Positions 38,112-47,646 of a stretch of 64,000 nucleotides of DNA are shown piece after piece. The translations under genes and the position numbers were made by a program. Within the stretch, counting starts at the first letter, position 1. Each line of letters begins with the position of its first letter. The notes below the pieces were generated by a model, which searched no databases, was not told where the DNA came from, and saw only the letters and a program-made list of their open reading frames with translations. Origin of the DNA: Pectobacterium sp. PL152 (GTDB taxonomy: Bacteria > Pseudomonadota > Gammaproteobacteria > Enterobacterales > Enterobacteriaceae); NCBI GenBank assembly GCA_021907015.1, contig CP091064.1, forward strand, positions 1,116,001 through 1,180,000, in the 5' to 3' direction.

Positions 38112-38138
38112 ACGGCAGCTTCGGTTGCCGTTTTTTTT
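38112..38138 (+). terminator. Terminator after bamD
   Basis: The stem ACGGCA/TGCCGT (38112-38117, 38126-38131), with an inner CTTCGG loop, is followed by eight Ts. Confidence 0.9.
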
Positions 38139-38409
38139 ATGGTTTTATCGGTTCGCTATGCATCGATGATGCAGAAAAAACAGCTTGGAGGGAGTCAACA
38201 ACAGCGCGGTAACATCAACACATCCTGTCAATAATGGCACAGGCCGAATGCCCCCTCAAGCACTTCCCTTCGATTCCCGACGGTGCCTCACAAATCGCGT
38301 TTTCTTGACAAAAAGTGACGAAAAAAAGCGATCAATATCACGCTTTTTGCCACAACTCACGGTATGCTGGAATCATCCAAGACGGACATAGGCAGAGAGG
38401 TAAGTTTAT

Positions 38410-38748
38410 ATGACTATTAATATTACCAGTAAGCAAATGGATATCACCCCCGCAATTCGTCAACATGTCGAAGACCGTCTTTCTAAGCTGGATAAGTGGC
38501 AAACCCAGCTGATTAACCCGCATATTATTCTGTCAAAAGAGCCCCAGGGTTTTGTGGCCGATGCCACTATCAGTACGCCAAATGGTCCACTGGTTGCCAG
38601 CGCTAAACATGATGATATGTATGCCGCCATCAATGAGTTGATTACCAAACTCGAACGCCAGTTGGATAAGCTCCAGCATAAAGGCGAAGCCAGACGTGCG
38701 GTAGCTAGCGTCAAAGAAGCCAATCTCCAGCCGACTCAAGAAGAGTAA
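38410..38748 (+). CDS. raiA: Ribosome-associated inhibitor RaiA (YfiA)
   Basis: RaiA binds the 30S decoding region in cold shock and stationary phase and blocks translation. The 112-residue protein matches the family: [39 protein letters not shown] and a short acidic tail. AGAGAGG lies about ten bases before the ATG. The 270 bp upstream is non-coding and contains TTGACA at 38307 that could be a -35 box, but no clear -10. Confidence 0.95.
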   Translation: MTINITSKQMDITPAIRQHVEDRLSKLDKWQTQLINPHIILSKEPQGFVADATISTPNGPLVASAKHDDMYAAINELITKLERQLDKLQHKGEARRAVASVKEANLQPTQEE

Positions 38749-38770
38749 TTCACGCTCTTTACCCCAATAT

Positions 38771-38790
38771 AACGCGCCTGAGGGCGCGTT
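38771..38790 (+). terminator. Possible terminator after raiA
   Basis: The stem AACGCGCC/GGCGCGTT (38771-38778, 38783-38790) with a TGAG loop is followed by TCTGCATTCT, a weak tail. Confidence 0.55.
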
Positions 38791-38871
38791 TCTGCATTCT
38801 ACGCGCCCGTAACCCACGTCCTAAAGCGCCAACGCGATACATGGTTTAACATTGCATGTGGCGATTTTGTA

Positions 38872-38900
38872 TTGACAGGATGAAAAGCCAACAGTTACCT
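38872..38900 (+). promoter_or_regulatory. Promoter of the pheL-pheA transcription unit
   Basis: A perfect -35 TTGACA (38872-38877) and -10-like TTACCT (38895-38900) are 17 bp apart. They sit 43 bp before the pheL start, the position of the pheA promoter in E. coli. Confidence 0.65.
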
Positions 38901-38942
38901 TACCTGCTAAGCATCTGGATTTTCCTGACTAACCGAGCACGC

Positions 38943-38990
38943 ATGACAAATAAACTGTTTTTCTTCGTATTCTTTTTCACCTTCCCCTGA
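38943..38990 (+). CDS. pheL: pheA leader peptide
   Basis: A 15-residue open frame, MTNKLFFFVFFFTFP, with seven phenylalanines. This is the classic attenuation sensor: ribosome stalling on Phe codons when charged tRNA-Phe is scarce prevents terminator folding and lets RNA polymerase enter pheA. E. coli PheL is [15 protein letters not shown]. The terminator at 39037-39065 completes the device. Confidence 0.93.
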   Translation: MTNKLFFFVFFFTFP

Positions 38991-39036
38991 TTTGGGAGGC
39001 GATTCGTCGTAAGAGCAAGAATACGAAGACGAACAA

Positions 39037-39065
39037 AAAAGCCTCCTGACCAGGAGGCTTTTTTT
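39037..39065 (+). terminator. pheA attenuator (Rho-independent terminator)
   Basis: The stem GCCTCCTG/CAGGAGGC (39041-39048, 39051-39058) is followed by seven Ts and lies between pheL and pheA. Purine-rich sequence upstream (TTTGGGAGGCG around 38992) can pair with CGCCTCC-like bases and could form the competing antiterminator. Confidence 0.88.
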
Positions 39066-39095
39066 ATATAAGAACATAAGGCAGGTAATAGCATC

Positions 39096-40256
39096 ATGAC
39101 AGACAACCCATTACTGGCACTGCGAGAACGCATCAGCGCATTGGATCTGCAATTAATTGAATTGTTGGCACAAAGACGAGAACTGGCGCTGGACGTTGCC
39201 CGCAGCAAATTAGATTCGCATCGCCCCATCCGTGACAAAGAACGTGAACGTGATTTGCTGGACAAGCTGACAGCCGCTGGGAAAAAGCATCATCTTGATG
39301 GTCACTATATTACCCGCTTATTTCAGCTCATTATTGAAGATTCGGTACTGACACAGCAGGCTCTCTTACAGCATCACCTCAACCAAACAACATCACACTC
39401 TGCTCGCATTGCGTTCCTCGGTCCGAAGGGGTCTTATTCTCATCTTGCCGCCCGCCAGTATGCCGCACGACACTTCGAGCAACTCATCGAATGCGGCTGC
39501 CAAAAATTTCAGGACATCTTCACTATGGTGGAAACAGGTCAGGCAGACTATGCCGTTCTGCCGATTGAAAACACCAGTTCCGGCTCGATCAACGATGTCT
39601 ATGACCTGCTTCAGCACACGGGATTATCCATCGTCGGTGAATTAACCAACCCGATAAATCACTGCGTCCTGGTCGCCACCGATACGTCTCTGGCACAAAT
39701 CGAAACGGTTTACAGCCATCCGCAACCGTTCCAGCAGTGCAGCCATTTCATTAATCGTTTTCCGCACTGGAAGATTGAATATTGTGAGAGCACCGCTGCA
39801 GCGATGGAAAAAGTCGCGGCGCTCAACTCACCAAAAGCAGCGGCTCTCGGCAGCGAAGCCGGTGGTCAGCTTTATCAGCTCCAGGTGCTGGAACACGATC
39901 TGGCCAATCAGTCGCAAAACATCACTCGCTTCATTGTATTAGCACGTAAGCCTATCGACGTGACTGAACAAGTACCGGCAAAAACCACGCTAATTATGGC
40001 AACCGGCCAGCAGTCTGGTGCGCTGGTAGAAGCCCTGTTGGTATTGCGTGATAACGGCATTGTGATGACCAAGCTGGAATCCAGACCGATCAACGGTAAC
40101 CCGTGGGAAGAGATGTTCTATCTTGATGTGCAGGCGAACCTGCGCAGCGATGCTATGCAGAAAGCGCTAAAAGGATTAGCCCCCATCACCCGCTCGTTAA
40201 AAGTGTTGGGCTGTTACCCCAGTGAAAACGTCGTCCCCGTCGATGTGAACGAATAG
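39096..40256 (+). CDS. pheA: Bifunctional chorismate mutase/prephenate dehydratase (P-protein)
   Basis: PheA carries out the two steps from chorismate to phenylpyruvate. The 386-residue protein has an AroQ chorismate mutase domain at 1-90 ([22 protein letters not shown]), a prephenate dehydratase domain at about 105-285 ([24 protein letters not shown]) and a C-terminal ACT domain with the Phe-sensing [18 protein letters not shown] segment. Regulated by the pheL attenuator. It converges with tyrA. Confidence 0.98.
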   Translation: MTDNPLLALRERISALDLQLIELLAQRRELALDVARSKLDSHRPIRDKERERDLLDKLTAAGKKHHLDGHYITRLFQLIIEDSVLTQQALLQHHLNQTTSHSARIAFLGPKGSYSHLAARQYAARHFEQLIECGCQKFQDIFTMVETGQADYAVLPIENTSSGSINDVYDLLQHTGLSIVGELTNPINHCVLVATDTSLAQIETVYSHPQPFQQCSHFINRFPHWKIEYCESTAAAMEKVAALNSPKAAALGSEAGGQLYQLQVLEHDLANQSQNITRFIVLARKPIDVTEQVPAKTTLIMATGQQSGALVEALLVLRDNGIVMTKLESRPINGNPWEEMFYLDVQANLRSDAMQKALKGLAPITRSLKVLGCYPSENVVPVDVNE

Positions 40257-40276
40257 TCGATACGAACGAATCATTG

Positions 40277-40312
40277 AAAAAGCCATCCTGGTCTCCACCG
40301 GGATGGCTTCTC
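40277..40312 (+). terminator. Terminator between pheA and tyrA
   Basis: The stem AAGCCATCC/GGATGGCTT (40280-40288, 40301-40309), with an extended TGG/CCG middle, is flanked by AAAA on the left and TCTCG on the right. It lies between convergent genes and probably serves both. Confidence 0.65.
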
Positions 40313-40356
40313 GAACACAATTCAATTATCAAACACAGCTCAAAGATGAAACGTAT

Positions 40357-41477
40357 TTATTGACGGATATCGTTTGCCTGACGCAAAAGTACCCGGCTCT
40401 CCGCCTGAAAGCGTTTGGCATAGTCGCCAAACCAGTGTTCGACTTTTTGAAGCTGTTAATAAACTCAGCTTTATCCGTCTGCTCCAGTAACGTAATCGCT
40501 TCGCCAAAGCGTTTGTAGTAACGCTTAATCAACGCCAGATTATCCTCTGAAGACATAATAATGTCGGCATAAAGCTGCGGGTCCTGTGCAAACAACCGCC
40601 CAACCATGATCAACTCCAGACGATAAATCGGCGATGACAGGGCGAGTAGCTGCTCAATCTGCACATTCTCTTCGGCTAAATGCAGACCATAGGCGAATGT
40701 CGCAAAGTGACGCAGCGCCTGAATGAACATCATGTTCTGATCGTGTTCAACCGCGCTAATGCGGTGCAGACGTGCGCCCCATACCTGAATCTGTTCCAGC
40801 AACCACTGGTAAGCTTCCGGCTGCCGACCATCGCAATAGACAACAACCTGCTTGGCAAGGCTGCCGCTGTCTGGCCCGAACATGGGGTGCAGACCAAGCA
40901 CCGGACCACGATGCGCCGCCAGCATCGCCTGGAGCGGGCCATTTTTTACCGATGCCAGATCAACCAAAATACAGTCATCCGGCAAAGCAGGCAGGCGGGC
41001 AATAACCTGTTCAGTCACGTGAATCGGCACGCTAACAATCACCATGCCGGCATCAGACAGCAGTTCATCCGCGCGCGGCCAGTCATCCTGCTCCAGAATC
41101 CTTACCTGATAGCCCGACAGCGTCAGCATTTTTTCAAACAGATTGCCCATTTGACCACGGCCACCGATGATGACGACCGGTCGCAACTGTGGACACAGCG
41201 TTTTAAAGCCTTTGTCATTTTCGCTGGTATAGGATTCGCGCATGGTTCGCCGCAGGATATCTTCAATGAGATCCGGAGGAACCCCCATCGACGCCGCCTC
41301 TTTACGGCGGGAGCTGAGCATGGCAGCTTCACGATCGGGCGCATAAATAGGCAAGCCATAGCGGCTTTTCACTTCACCCACTTCCGCCACCAAACGCAAC
41401 CGACGTGATAACAGCGCGACAAGCTCCTTATCTACCTCATCTATCTGATCACGTAATGCGGTCAGTTCAGCTACCAT
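40357..41477 (-). CDS. tyrA: Bifunctional chorismate mutase/prephenate dehydrogenase (T-protein), apparent frameshift near the end
   Basis: TyrA converts chorismate through prephenate to 4-hydroxyphenylpyruvate for tyrosine. The N-terminal AroQ domain (about 1-90) is followed by the NAD-binding dehydrogenase ([33 protein letters not shown]). In the five-T run at 40444-40448 one base is missing; restoring it gives [16 protein letters not shown] and a stop at 40357-40359, for 373 residues, equal to E. coli. The uncorrected frame has an unrelated tail ending at 40329. It follows aroF by six bases. Confidence 0.94.
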
Positions 41478-41483
41478 ATCTTG

Positions 41484-42557
41484 TTACTCTCCTGAATGTT
41501 TCACACGTGCAGCACTCAGCTCTTGATGAACGGAACGCAGCAGCGCTTCTGTACTTTCCCAACTGATACAGGCATCCGTGACTGATACACCGTAGCGCAT
41601 ATCTGAACGCGGCTGTTCTGAAGACTGGCTCCCCTCGTGAAGGTGGCTTTCCAGCATCAATCCTATAATGGAACGATTTCCCGCCTTAATTTGTTCAATC
41701 GCAGATTCAACAACAAGTGGCTGACGGCGGTAGTCTTTATTCGAATTACCGTGACTACAATCTATCATCAGCGCAGGTTTCAGTCCCGCATCCTGCATCT
41801 GTTTTTCACATTCAGCGACATCCTGCGCACTGTAATTTGGTTTTTTACCGCCGCGCAGGATCACGTGGCCATCAATGTTCCCCTGCGTTTGCAGCAGACA
41901 GACCTGACCGGTTTGATTGATACCAACAAAGCGATGTGGCATGGCGGCAGCTCTCATCGCGTTGATCGCCGTTCCCAGGCTGCCATCCGTACCGTTTTTG
42001 AACCCAACAGGCATGGACAGGCCGGAGGCCATCTCACGGTGCGTTTGTGATTCCGTTGTACGTGCGCCGATAGCTGACCAACTGAATAAATCGCCCAGGT
42101 ACTGCGGGCTGTTCGGATCAAGTGCTTCGGTCGCCAACGGCAGCCCCATATTCACCAGTTCCAGCAGCAGGCCGCGCGCGATGTGCAACCCTGATTCCAC
42201 ATCAAATGAACCATCCATGAACGGATCGTTAATAAGCCCTTTCCAGCCCACGGTGGTACGCGGTTTTTCAAAATAAACACGCATCACGATGTAGAGGCGA
42301 TCGTTTAATTCAGCGGCAAGTGACTGCAGGCGGCGTGCGTACTCCAATGCAGCATCCGTGTCATGAATCGAGCAAGGCCCGCAGACGATCAACAGTCGGT
42401 CATCGCGGCCATGAATGATATCCGCGATGGTTGCTCTCGCTTGCGCAATATCACGCTGTTCCGCATCGTTAAGCGGAAACTTGGCTTTCAATTCATCGGG
42501 AGTAATCAAAATCTGTTCTGCACTGATATTAATATTGTTAAGTGAATCTTTTTGCAT
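41484..42557 (-). CDS. aroF: 3-deoxy-7-phosphoheptulonate synthase, Tyr-sensitive
   Basis: AroF condenses PEP and erythrose-4-phosphate in the first shikimate step. The 357-residue protein has VCGPCSIHD, the KPRTTVGWKGLINDP loop and metal-binding DCSHGNSNKDYRRQP. I choose the ATG at 42557 (MQKDSLNN), matching E. coli MQKDALNN. Pairing with tyrA in one operon, as in E. coli, identifies it as the tyrosine-regulated isozyme. A TyrR-like site lies upstream. Confidence 0.96.
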   Translation of the reverse strand: MQKDSLNNINISAEQILITPDELKAKFPLNDAEQRDIAQARATIADIIHGRDDRLLIVCGPCSIHDTDAALEYARRLQSLAAELNDRLYIVMRVYFEKPRTTVGWKGLINDPFMDGSFDVESGLHIARGLLLELVNMGLPLATEALDPNSPQYLGDLFSWSAIGARTTESQTHREMASGLSMPVGFKNGTDGSLGTAINAMRAAAMPHRFVGINQTGQVCLLQTQGNIDGHVILRGGKKPNYSAQDVAECEKQMQDAGLKPALMIDCSHGNSNKDYRRQPLVVESAIEQIKAGNRSIIGLMLESHLHEGSQSSEQPRSDMRYGVSVTDACISWESTEALLRSVHQELSAARVKHSGE

Positions 42558-42674
42558 GATCCCATTCCTGAAAAGTTCGGTATGTTCGCGACGGTCTGCA
42601 CAACTGATTAACTGCACAACCTACGCGTGATGTTTACACCATAACACGAACCGTAAAGATTTCAATCCACTTAG

Positions 42675-42692
42675 TGTAAATAAAAAATTACC
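42675..42692. promoter_or_regulatory. Candidate TyrR box upstream of aroF
   Basis: TGTAAA-TAAAAA-ATTACC resembles the TyrR operator TGTAAAN6TTTACA, perfect in the left half and four of six in the right half. It lies about 120 bp upstream of the aroF start, where E. coli aroF has TyrR boxes. Confidence 0.55.
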
Positions 42693-42802
42693 ACCCTAAA
42701 TATTGTCATAAAAACAATATCTGCATGCCCTATCACTTCCCAACACAACCATGCCTATCTCCAGCGTGAATAATGATAGAATCACGCCAACAAGGGGGAA
42801 GG

Positions 42803-43518
42803 ATGCTGAAAGCGATAATCATCGATGACGAACAGCTGGCACGTGAAGAGCTCAGCCTGCTACTGGAAAATGAATCTGATATCACCATCATTGCACAGTG
42901 CAGCAATGCGCTGGAGGCAATACCCGCGATTCACCGGCTGCAACCGGATGTCATTTTTCTGGATATACAGATGCCAAAGGTCAGCGGATTAGAGCTGGTT
43001 GCCATGTTGGATCCAGAAAATATGCCTTATGTCGTCTTCGTGACAGCCTATGACGAGTACGCGGTGAGAGCATTTGAAGAGCATGCTTTTGACTATTTAC
43101 TGAAACCGCTGGATGCACAGCGGCTGAGCAAAACGTTAAATCGTTTACGGCGCGGCACAAGCGTAAACAAAAACGTACAGATAATTTCAGAACCCTTACT
43201 TCGTCACATCCCCTGTAACGGGCACAACCGTATTTTTTGCTCAAAATTGAGGAAGTCGAGTATCTTTGTTCGGAACTCAGCGGCGTGCACGTCGTGGGCG
43301 TCAGCCAGTCCGGCTATACCCAGCTTTCACTGAAAACGCTGGAAGAGAAAACGCCTTTTGTCCGTTGCCATCGTCAATATATGGTTAACACGGAGCAACT
43401 GAAAGAAATACAGTTAATGGAGAATGGTGCAGCAGAAGTATTGACGCACACGGGAAAACACATCCCTGTCAGTCGCCGCTATCTCAAGTTACTGAAAGAA
43501 AAACTGGGCATCGCCTGA
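42803..43518 (+). CDS. LytTR-family response regulator (BtsR/YehT-like), apparent frameshift
   Basis: The N-terminal receiver domain has acidic residues D8-D9, phosphoacceptor D54 (VIFLDIQMPK) and the FDYLLKPLD lysine. The second frame supplies a LytTR DNA-binding domain (PFVRCHRQYMVNTEQLKEI, HIPVSRRYLKLLKEKLG). One T is missing from the six-T run at 43233-43238; with it the junction reads CNGHNRIFLLKIEEVEYL and the protein has 238 residues, the size of BtsR. The ATG at 42803 follows AAGGGGGAAGG. No histidine kinase gene is adjacent, unlike the E. coli btsSR operon. Confidence 0.88.
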
Positions 43519-43561
43519 CGGCATGCTCCTTCGGGCCAATGGCCAAAACATTGAAGGTTTG

Positions 43562-43910
43562 ATGATGAAATACAGTTATGTCTTGGCTGTAATTCTTTTA
43601 ATGACAGCATGCCAAAGCAACGTCCCTTCGTTACCGACTAAAAGTGAATCAGGATTCTGGTATGAAGCGGGTTATCAAGATGCAATATCTGGCATGGTCG
43701 TAAAGGACAATAGCACCTTACAGGAATGGTTTGGTAATCCGCAGATCGATCGTGAAACCTACCTGCGTGGTTATCAGGCCGGACAATCGGCTTTTGCGGT
43801 ACAGATAACATGGAAGAATGGGGCAAAGCTGGAAAAACTTTCCCGCCAGTTGCGATGGCGTAGAGAATGCGGAAGCGCTGCGAATTCACTGGCAGCAAAA
43901 CCTGCCTTAA
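43562..43910 (+). CDS. DUF2799 lipoprotein, YfiL-like, two apparent frameshifts
   Basis: A short precursor beginning MMKYSYVLAVILLMTACQS, with a lipobox (MTAC), then GYQDAISG and the YLRGYQAGQ motif of the DUF2799/YfiL family. The frame is lost twice: one T missing at 43792-43795 (expected AGQSAFCGTDNMEEWG) and one A missing at 43833-43837 (expected AGKNFPASCDGVENAE). The corrected protein has 116 residues and ends HWQQNLP at 43910, whereas the raw frame runs to 43927. Position near aroF matches E. coli yfiL. Function unknown. Confidence 0.75.
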
Positions 43911-44179
43911 TCTCCTTCCAAAGATAAGACGAGACGATGATCCATACTCATCAGCGAGTTAGCTGGCAAAAAGCTATGGATCATCGTATCTGGTAACAAT
44001 TCCACTCACTTTTATACTCACATAGAAATACGTCAGACATACCTCGCCTCTATTATCGCTCAAGCGAAATAATCACATTAAGTTATTAATAACCTGATGC
44101 TGGGATAACGAAAAAATCATCGGTCATTGATAGTTAGTCCCATTATTCCTGATAGCGATTGATATTATGGAGTGCTCAC

Positions 44180-45118
44180 ATGTCCGGTTCACACAAGCCT
44201 CATAACCCGTCTCTGAATGACAGCTCAAGGCTCTTATCACACGCAACATCATCGCAGGAAAGCCATGATGAACGGGTCGCTGCGGTAAAGAACAGAATTA
44301 TCGAGTCCGGTGACCATCCCGGTATTTCCGTAAAGGAACAGTTGGCGCTTCTGGATGCCTTCTCCCACCTTGAATTAGGCAAGTTTTTACTAAAACATCA
44401 TGGGTTAAATGCGTACTGGACGCATAACGTGATAGCACATCAGACAACTCACTATGTAAACCCGCTCGAAGAAATCATCTACACACAACTCCCCAGCGTT
44501 TTAGCGACACGCGAACGGTTCGGTATTTTCCAACGCCTGCTTCAAGAACGCTTACGGCCGAATGCCGTCATGGTATCCGTCCCCTGCGGCGTCATGGCCG
44601 ACTTACTGCTGCTGGACTATACGCGGCATCGAGATGTGAAATTAATCGGGATCGACCTGGATAGACAGGCGCTGGAAGAGGCTTACAAGCTTGCCAGTCA
44701 ACGAGGATTGGAAAACCAGATATCGTTGGTACTGACTGATGCCTGGACAGTTGATTTGGCCGCACAAGCTGATGTGATTACCAGCAACGGGCTCAATGTT
44801 TATGAGCAAGATGATGACAAAGTGACCGAACTTTACCGCGTGTTCTATTCAGGGCTGAAACCTGGGGGCACGCTGATAACCAGCTTTATGACGCCTCCTC
44901 CTACGCAATCGCAAGACTCCCCATGGACAAACGCCGACCCGAAATTGCTGGCGCTCCAGTATGTCCTTTTCTCACGCATTATCGGGGCAACCTGGACAGC
45001 GTTCCGTACCCACAAACAAACGCAATCGCAGTTAGAACAAGCCGGATTTACAGATATTCAGTTTATTAACGATCATATGCACATGTACCCAACGGTGATC
45101 GCTAATAAGCCGTACTGA
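44180..45118 (+). CDS. Putative class I SAM-dependent methyltransferase
   Basis: A 312-residue protein with a Rossmann-type SAM site: VMVSVPCGVMADLLLL (motif I position), LIGIDLDRQALEEAY (acidic end of strand 2), LVLTDAWTVDL and ITSNGLNVYEQD (motif IV region), and LKPGGTLITSF. The first ~90 residues form a separate helical region. Substrate not recognised. The ATG at 44180 follows TGGAGTG; the upstream in-frame ATG at 44159 is less likely. No operon partner; it sits in ~250 bp gaps on both sides and may be accessory. Confidence 0.72.
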   Translation: MSGSHKPHNPSLNDSSRLLSHATSSQESHDERVAAVKNRIIESGDHPGISVKEQLALLDAFSHLELGKFLLKHHGLNAYWTHNVIAHQTTHYVNPLEEIIYTQLPSVLATRERFGIFQRLLQERLRPNAVMVSVPCGVMADLLLLDYTRHRDVKLIGIDLDRQALEEAYKLASQRGLENQISLVLTDAWTVDLAAQADVITSNGLNVYEQDDDKVTELYRVFYSGLKPGGTLITSFMTPPPTQSQDSPWTNADPKLLALQYVLFSRIIGATWTAFRTHKQTQSQLEQAGFTDIQFINDHMHMYPTVIANKPY

Positions 45119-45267
45119 ACAGGATAAAAACGGTATCAACGCGATATTTTGATCGCCGTAACCGATCAATACTGAAAAATTGATCTGTATAAACGTTTAT
45201 AAAATAACCATGCGTGATGTCATTATGGTACTGAAATTCAAACAATAATGATGGCACCAGGAAAGCG

Positions 45268-45293
45268 AAGCCCACCAAAAAGGTGGGCTTTTT
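45268..45293 (+). terminator. Terminator downstream of the methyltransferase gene
   Basis: The stem AAGCCCACC/GGTGGGCTT (45268-45276, 45282-45290) with an A-rich loop is followed by TTT. It lies 150 bp after the stop; the stretch between holds nothing I recognise. Confidence 0.75.
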
Positions 45294-45399
45294 ACTGCTA
45301 AAGCAAACGATGTCTTAGCCACAGCCATTAAGTAAAGCACGCATCCCCTTGAGAGATAACACGATGCATTTCCACCACCGCTTTGCCGCCAACAGACAT

Positions 45400-45429
45400 A
45401 AAAAAAGGGTTTAGCCTTTGGCTAAACCC
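45400..45429 (-). terminator. Terminator of the rpsP-rimM-trmD-rplS operon
   Basis: The stem GGGTTTAGCC/GGCTAAACCC (45407-45416, 45420-45429) is followed on the minus strand by seven Ts. It lies 40 bp after the rplS stop. Confidence 0.9.
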
Positions 45430-45469
45430 CTTATAAATAACAACTTTCGGATGTTGCGAAAGCGCTATC

Positions 45470-45832
<363 letters not shown>

Positions 45833-45879
45833 CTAGGTAAACTGATAGTTGGGTTCGCACGGCAAACCGGCGTAACCAC

Positions 45880-46635
45880 CTAATACTCTTGTTGCTCAGA
45901 CTGATATTCACGTTGGAATTCAGCCAGCAACCTTGTTTGCTCGTCAGTCAGAGCTAGGCTTTTCAGAAGTTCAGGTCTTCTAAGCCAGGTTCGGCCCAGC
46001 GACTGCTTCAATCGCCAGCGGCGTATTTCCGCATGATTTCCAGACAGTAACACTGCCGGGACCTCCATGCCTTCCAGTATTTCAGGGCGAGTGAAATGAG
46101 GACAGTCCAGCAATCCATCGGCAAAAGAATCTTCTTCTGCTGAAGCCTGATGCCCCAGAACGCCCGGTATAAAGCGGGCAACGGAGTCAATCAGGGTCAT
46201 CGCTGGCAGTTCCCCACCGCTGAGTACGTAATCCCCTATCGACCATTCTTCATCGATTTCGGTTTTAATTACGCGCTCATCGATCCCCTCGTACCGTCCA
46301 CAGACCAGAATCATCTTCTGGTTCGTAGCGAGTTGACGTACGCCTTGCTGATCTAATTTACGGCCCTGAGGTGATAAATAAATCACTCTCGCGCCTTCGC
46401 CTGCCGCTGCTTTTGCTGCGTGGATCGCATCCCGTAAAGGTTGCACCATCATCAGCATTCCGGGACCGCCGCCATAAGGTCGGTCGTCCACGGTGCGATG
46501 CCGATCGTAAGTGAAGTCGCGAGGACTCCAATACTGTACGTTCAGCAGGCCATTTTTTACTGCCCGGCCAGTGACTCCGTAATCAGTAATTGCCCGGAAC
46601 ATCTCTGGAAACAGGCTAATCACCCCAATCCACAT
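45880..46635 (-). CDS. trmD: tRNA (guanine(37)-N1)-methyltransferase
   Basis: TrmD makes m1G37 next to the anticodon, preventing frameshifting. The 251-residue protein has the SPOUT trefoil-knot motifs [12 protein letters not shown] and [16 protein letters not shown] use the ATG at 46635 ([16 protein letters not shown]), the family start, and not an in-frame ATG at 46692 that overlaps the end of rimM. Third gene of the operon. Confidence 0.97.
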   Translation of the reverse strand: MWIGVISLFPEMFRAITDYGVTGRAVKNGLLNVQYWSPRDFTYDRHRTVDDRPYGGGPGMLMMVQPLRDAIHAAKAAAGEGARVIYLSPQGRKLDQQGVRQLATNQKMILVCGRYEGIDERVIKTEIDEEWSIGDYVLSGGELPAMTLIDSVARFIPGVLGHQASAEEDSFADGLLDCPHFTRPEILEGMEVPAVLLSGNHAEIRRWRLKQSLGRTWLRRPELLKSLALTDEQTRLLAEFQREYQSEQQEY

Positions 46636-46673
46636 AGTCTCGTTCCGCTGGGTACTACTGGTCAATTCAGAGC

Positions 46674-47222
46674 TCAAAAACCAGGATCCCAATCTACTTC
46701 AATAGTTTGAGTAGAAAGGTCGACGCGCTTAACAACCTGTTCAGTGAGGAACGGAACCAGCCGCTCCTTGACTCCGAAGGCATCTTTCAGGTTGGCTTTT
46801 ATCACCATCACATCGTTTGAGCCGGTTTCCATCATATCGATGACTTTACCCAACTCATAACCGGTTACGGTCACGACCTGACAGCCCATAAGATCCTTCC
46901 AGTAATAATCACCTTCGCCCAGATCGGGCAGTTGTGACGAATCTACGACAATTTCGCAATTAGTCAGTAAATTAGCCGCATCACGGTCATCAGTACCTTT
47001 CACTTTAATGATCAGATCCTGATTGTGATACTTCCAGCCTTCAATCTCGACAAGCTGCCAACCGCTTTTGCTCTGGATGAACCAAGGCTGATAATCAAAA
47101 ATGCTCTCGGCATCTTCGGTGGATGAAAACACTCTGAGCCAACCTCGGATGCCATACGCCGATCCAATTTTCCCCATCACAATCGGGTTAACGGGAGGCT
47201 TTGGGCTGAGTTGATTGCTCAT
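46674..47222 (-). CDS. rimM: Ribosome maturation factor RimM
   Basis: RimM helps assemble the 30S head. The 182-residue protein has the N-terminal barrel ([19 protein letters not shown]) and the PRC-barrel domain ([29 protein letters not shown]). The ATG at 47222 (MSNQLS) matches the family start. Second gene of the operon. Confidence 0.97.
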   Translation of the reverse strand: MSNQLSPKPPVNPIVMGKIGSAYGIRGWLRVFSSTEDAESIFDYQPWFIQSKSGWQLVEIEGWKYHNQDLIIKVKGTDDRDAANLLTNCEIVVDSSQLPDLGEGDYYWKDLMGCQVVTVTGYELGKVIDMMETGSNDVMVIKANLKDAFGVKERLVPFLTEQVVKRVDLSTQTIEVDWDPGF

Positions 47223-47240
47223 TATCACCACCGCAACAGA

Positions 47241-47489
47241 TTATGCTGCTTTTTTAGCGTCTTTGATCAGCGAAGATACGCGATCAGACACAGTTGCACC
47301 CAGACCAAGCCAATGCTCGATACGGTCCAGATCCAGACGCAGGGCTTCTGCTTGACCAGCTGCGATTGGGTTGAAGAAACCTACGCGCTCGATGAAACGA
47401 CCATCACGCGCATTGCGGCTGTCGGTCACGACTACTTGATAGAAAGGGCGTTTTTTAGCGCCGCCACGTGCCAAACGAATTGTTACCAT
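47241..47489 (-). CDS. rpsP: 30S ribosomal protein S16
   Basis: An 82-residue protein beginning [18 protein letters not shown], standard S16. First gene of the rpsP-rimM-trmD-rplS operon, 18 bp before rimM. Confidence 0.98.
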   Translation of the reverse strand: MVTIRLARGGAKKRPFYQVVVTDSRNARDGRFIERVGFFNPIAAGQAEALRLDLDRIEHWLGLGATVSDRVSSLIKDAKKAA

Positions 47490-47515
47490 AACATCCTCTT
47501 TAGTGAATAAAACAA

Positions 47516-47543
47516 CTGGGCCCCATCGAGGAACGGAGCCCAG
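47516..47543 (-). terminator. Possible terminator or attenuator between ffh and rpsP
   Basis: On the minus strand CTGGGCTCC can pair imperfectly with GGGGCCCAG, followed by TTGTTTTATT. It lies between the ffh stop and the rpsP start and could limit read-through from ffh. Confidence 0.5.
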
Positions 47544-47646
47544 TATGTCATATAAAAAGCCCGAAAATTTTACTCATTTTGGCGTAAAAAGCAATCTAAA
47601 GCGTGTAATCTCGCCAAGAGTTTCTCTGCACCATCGGTTTCGGTGG

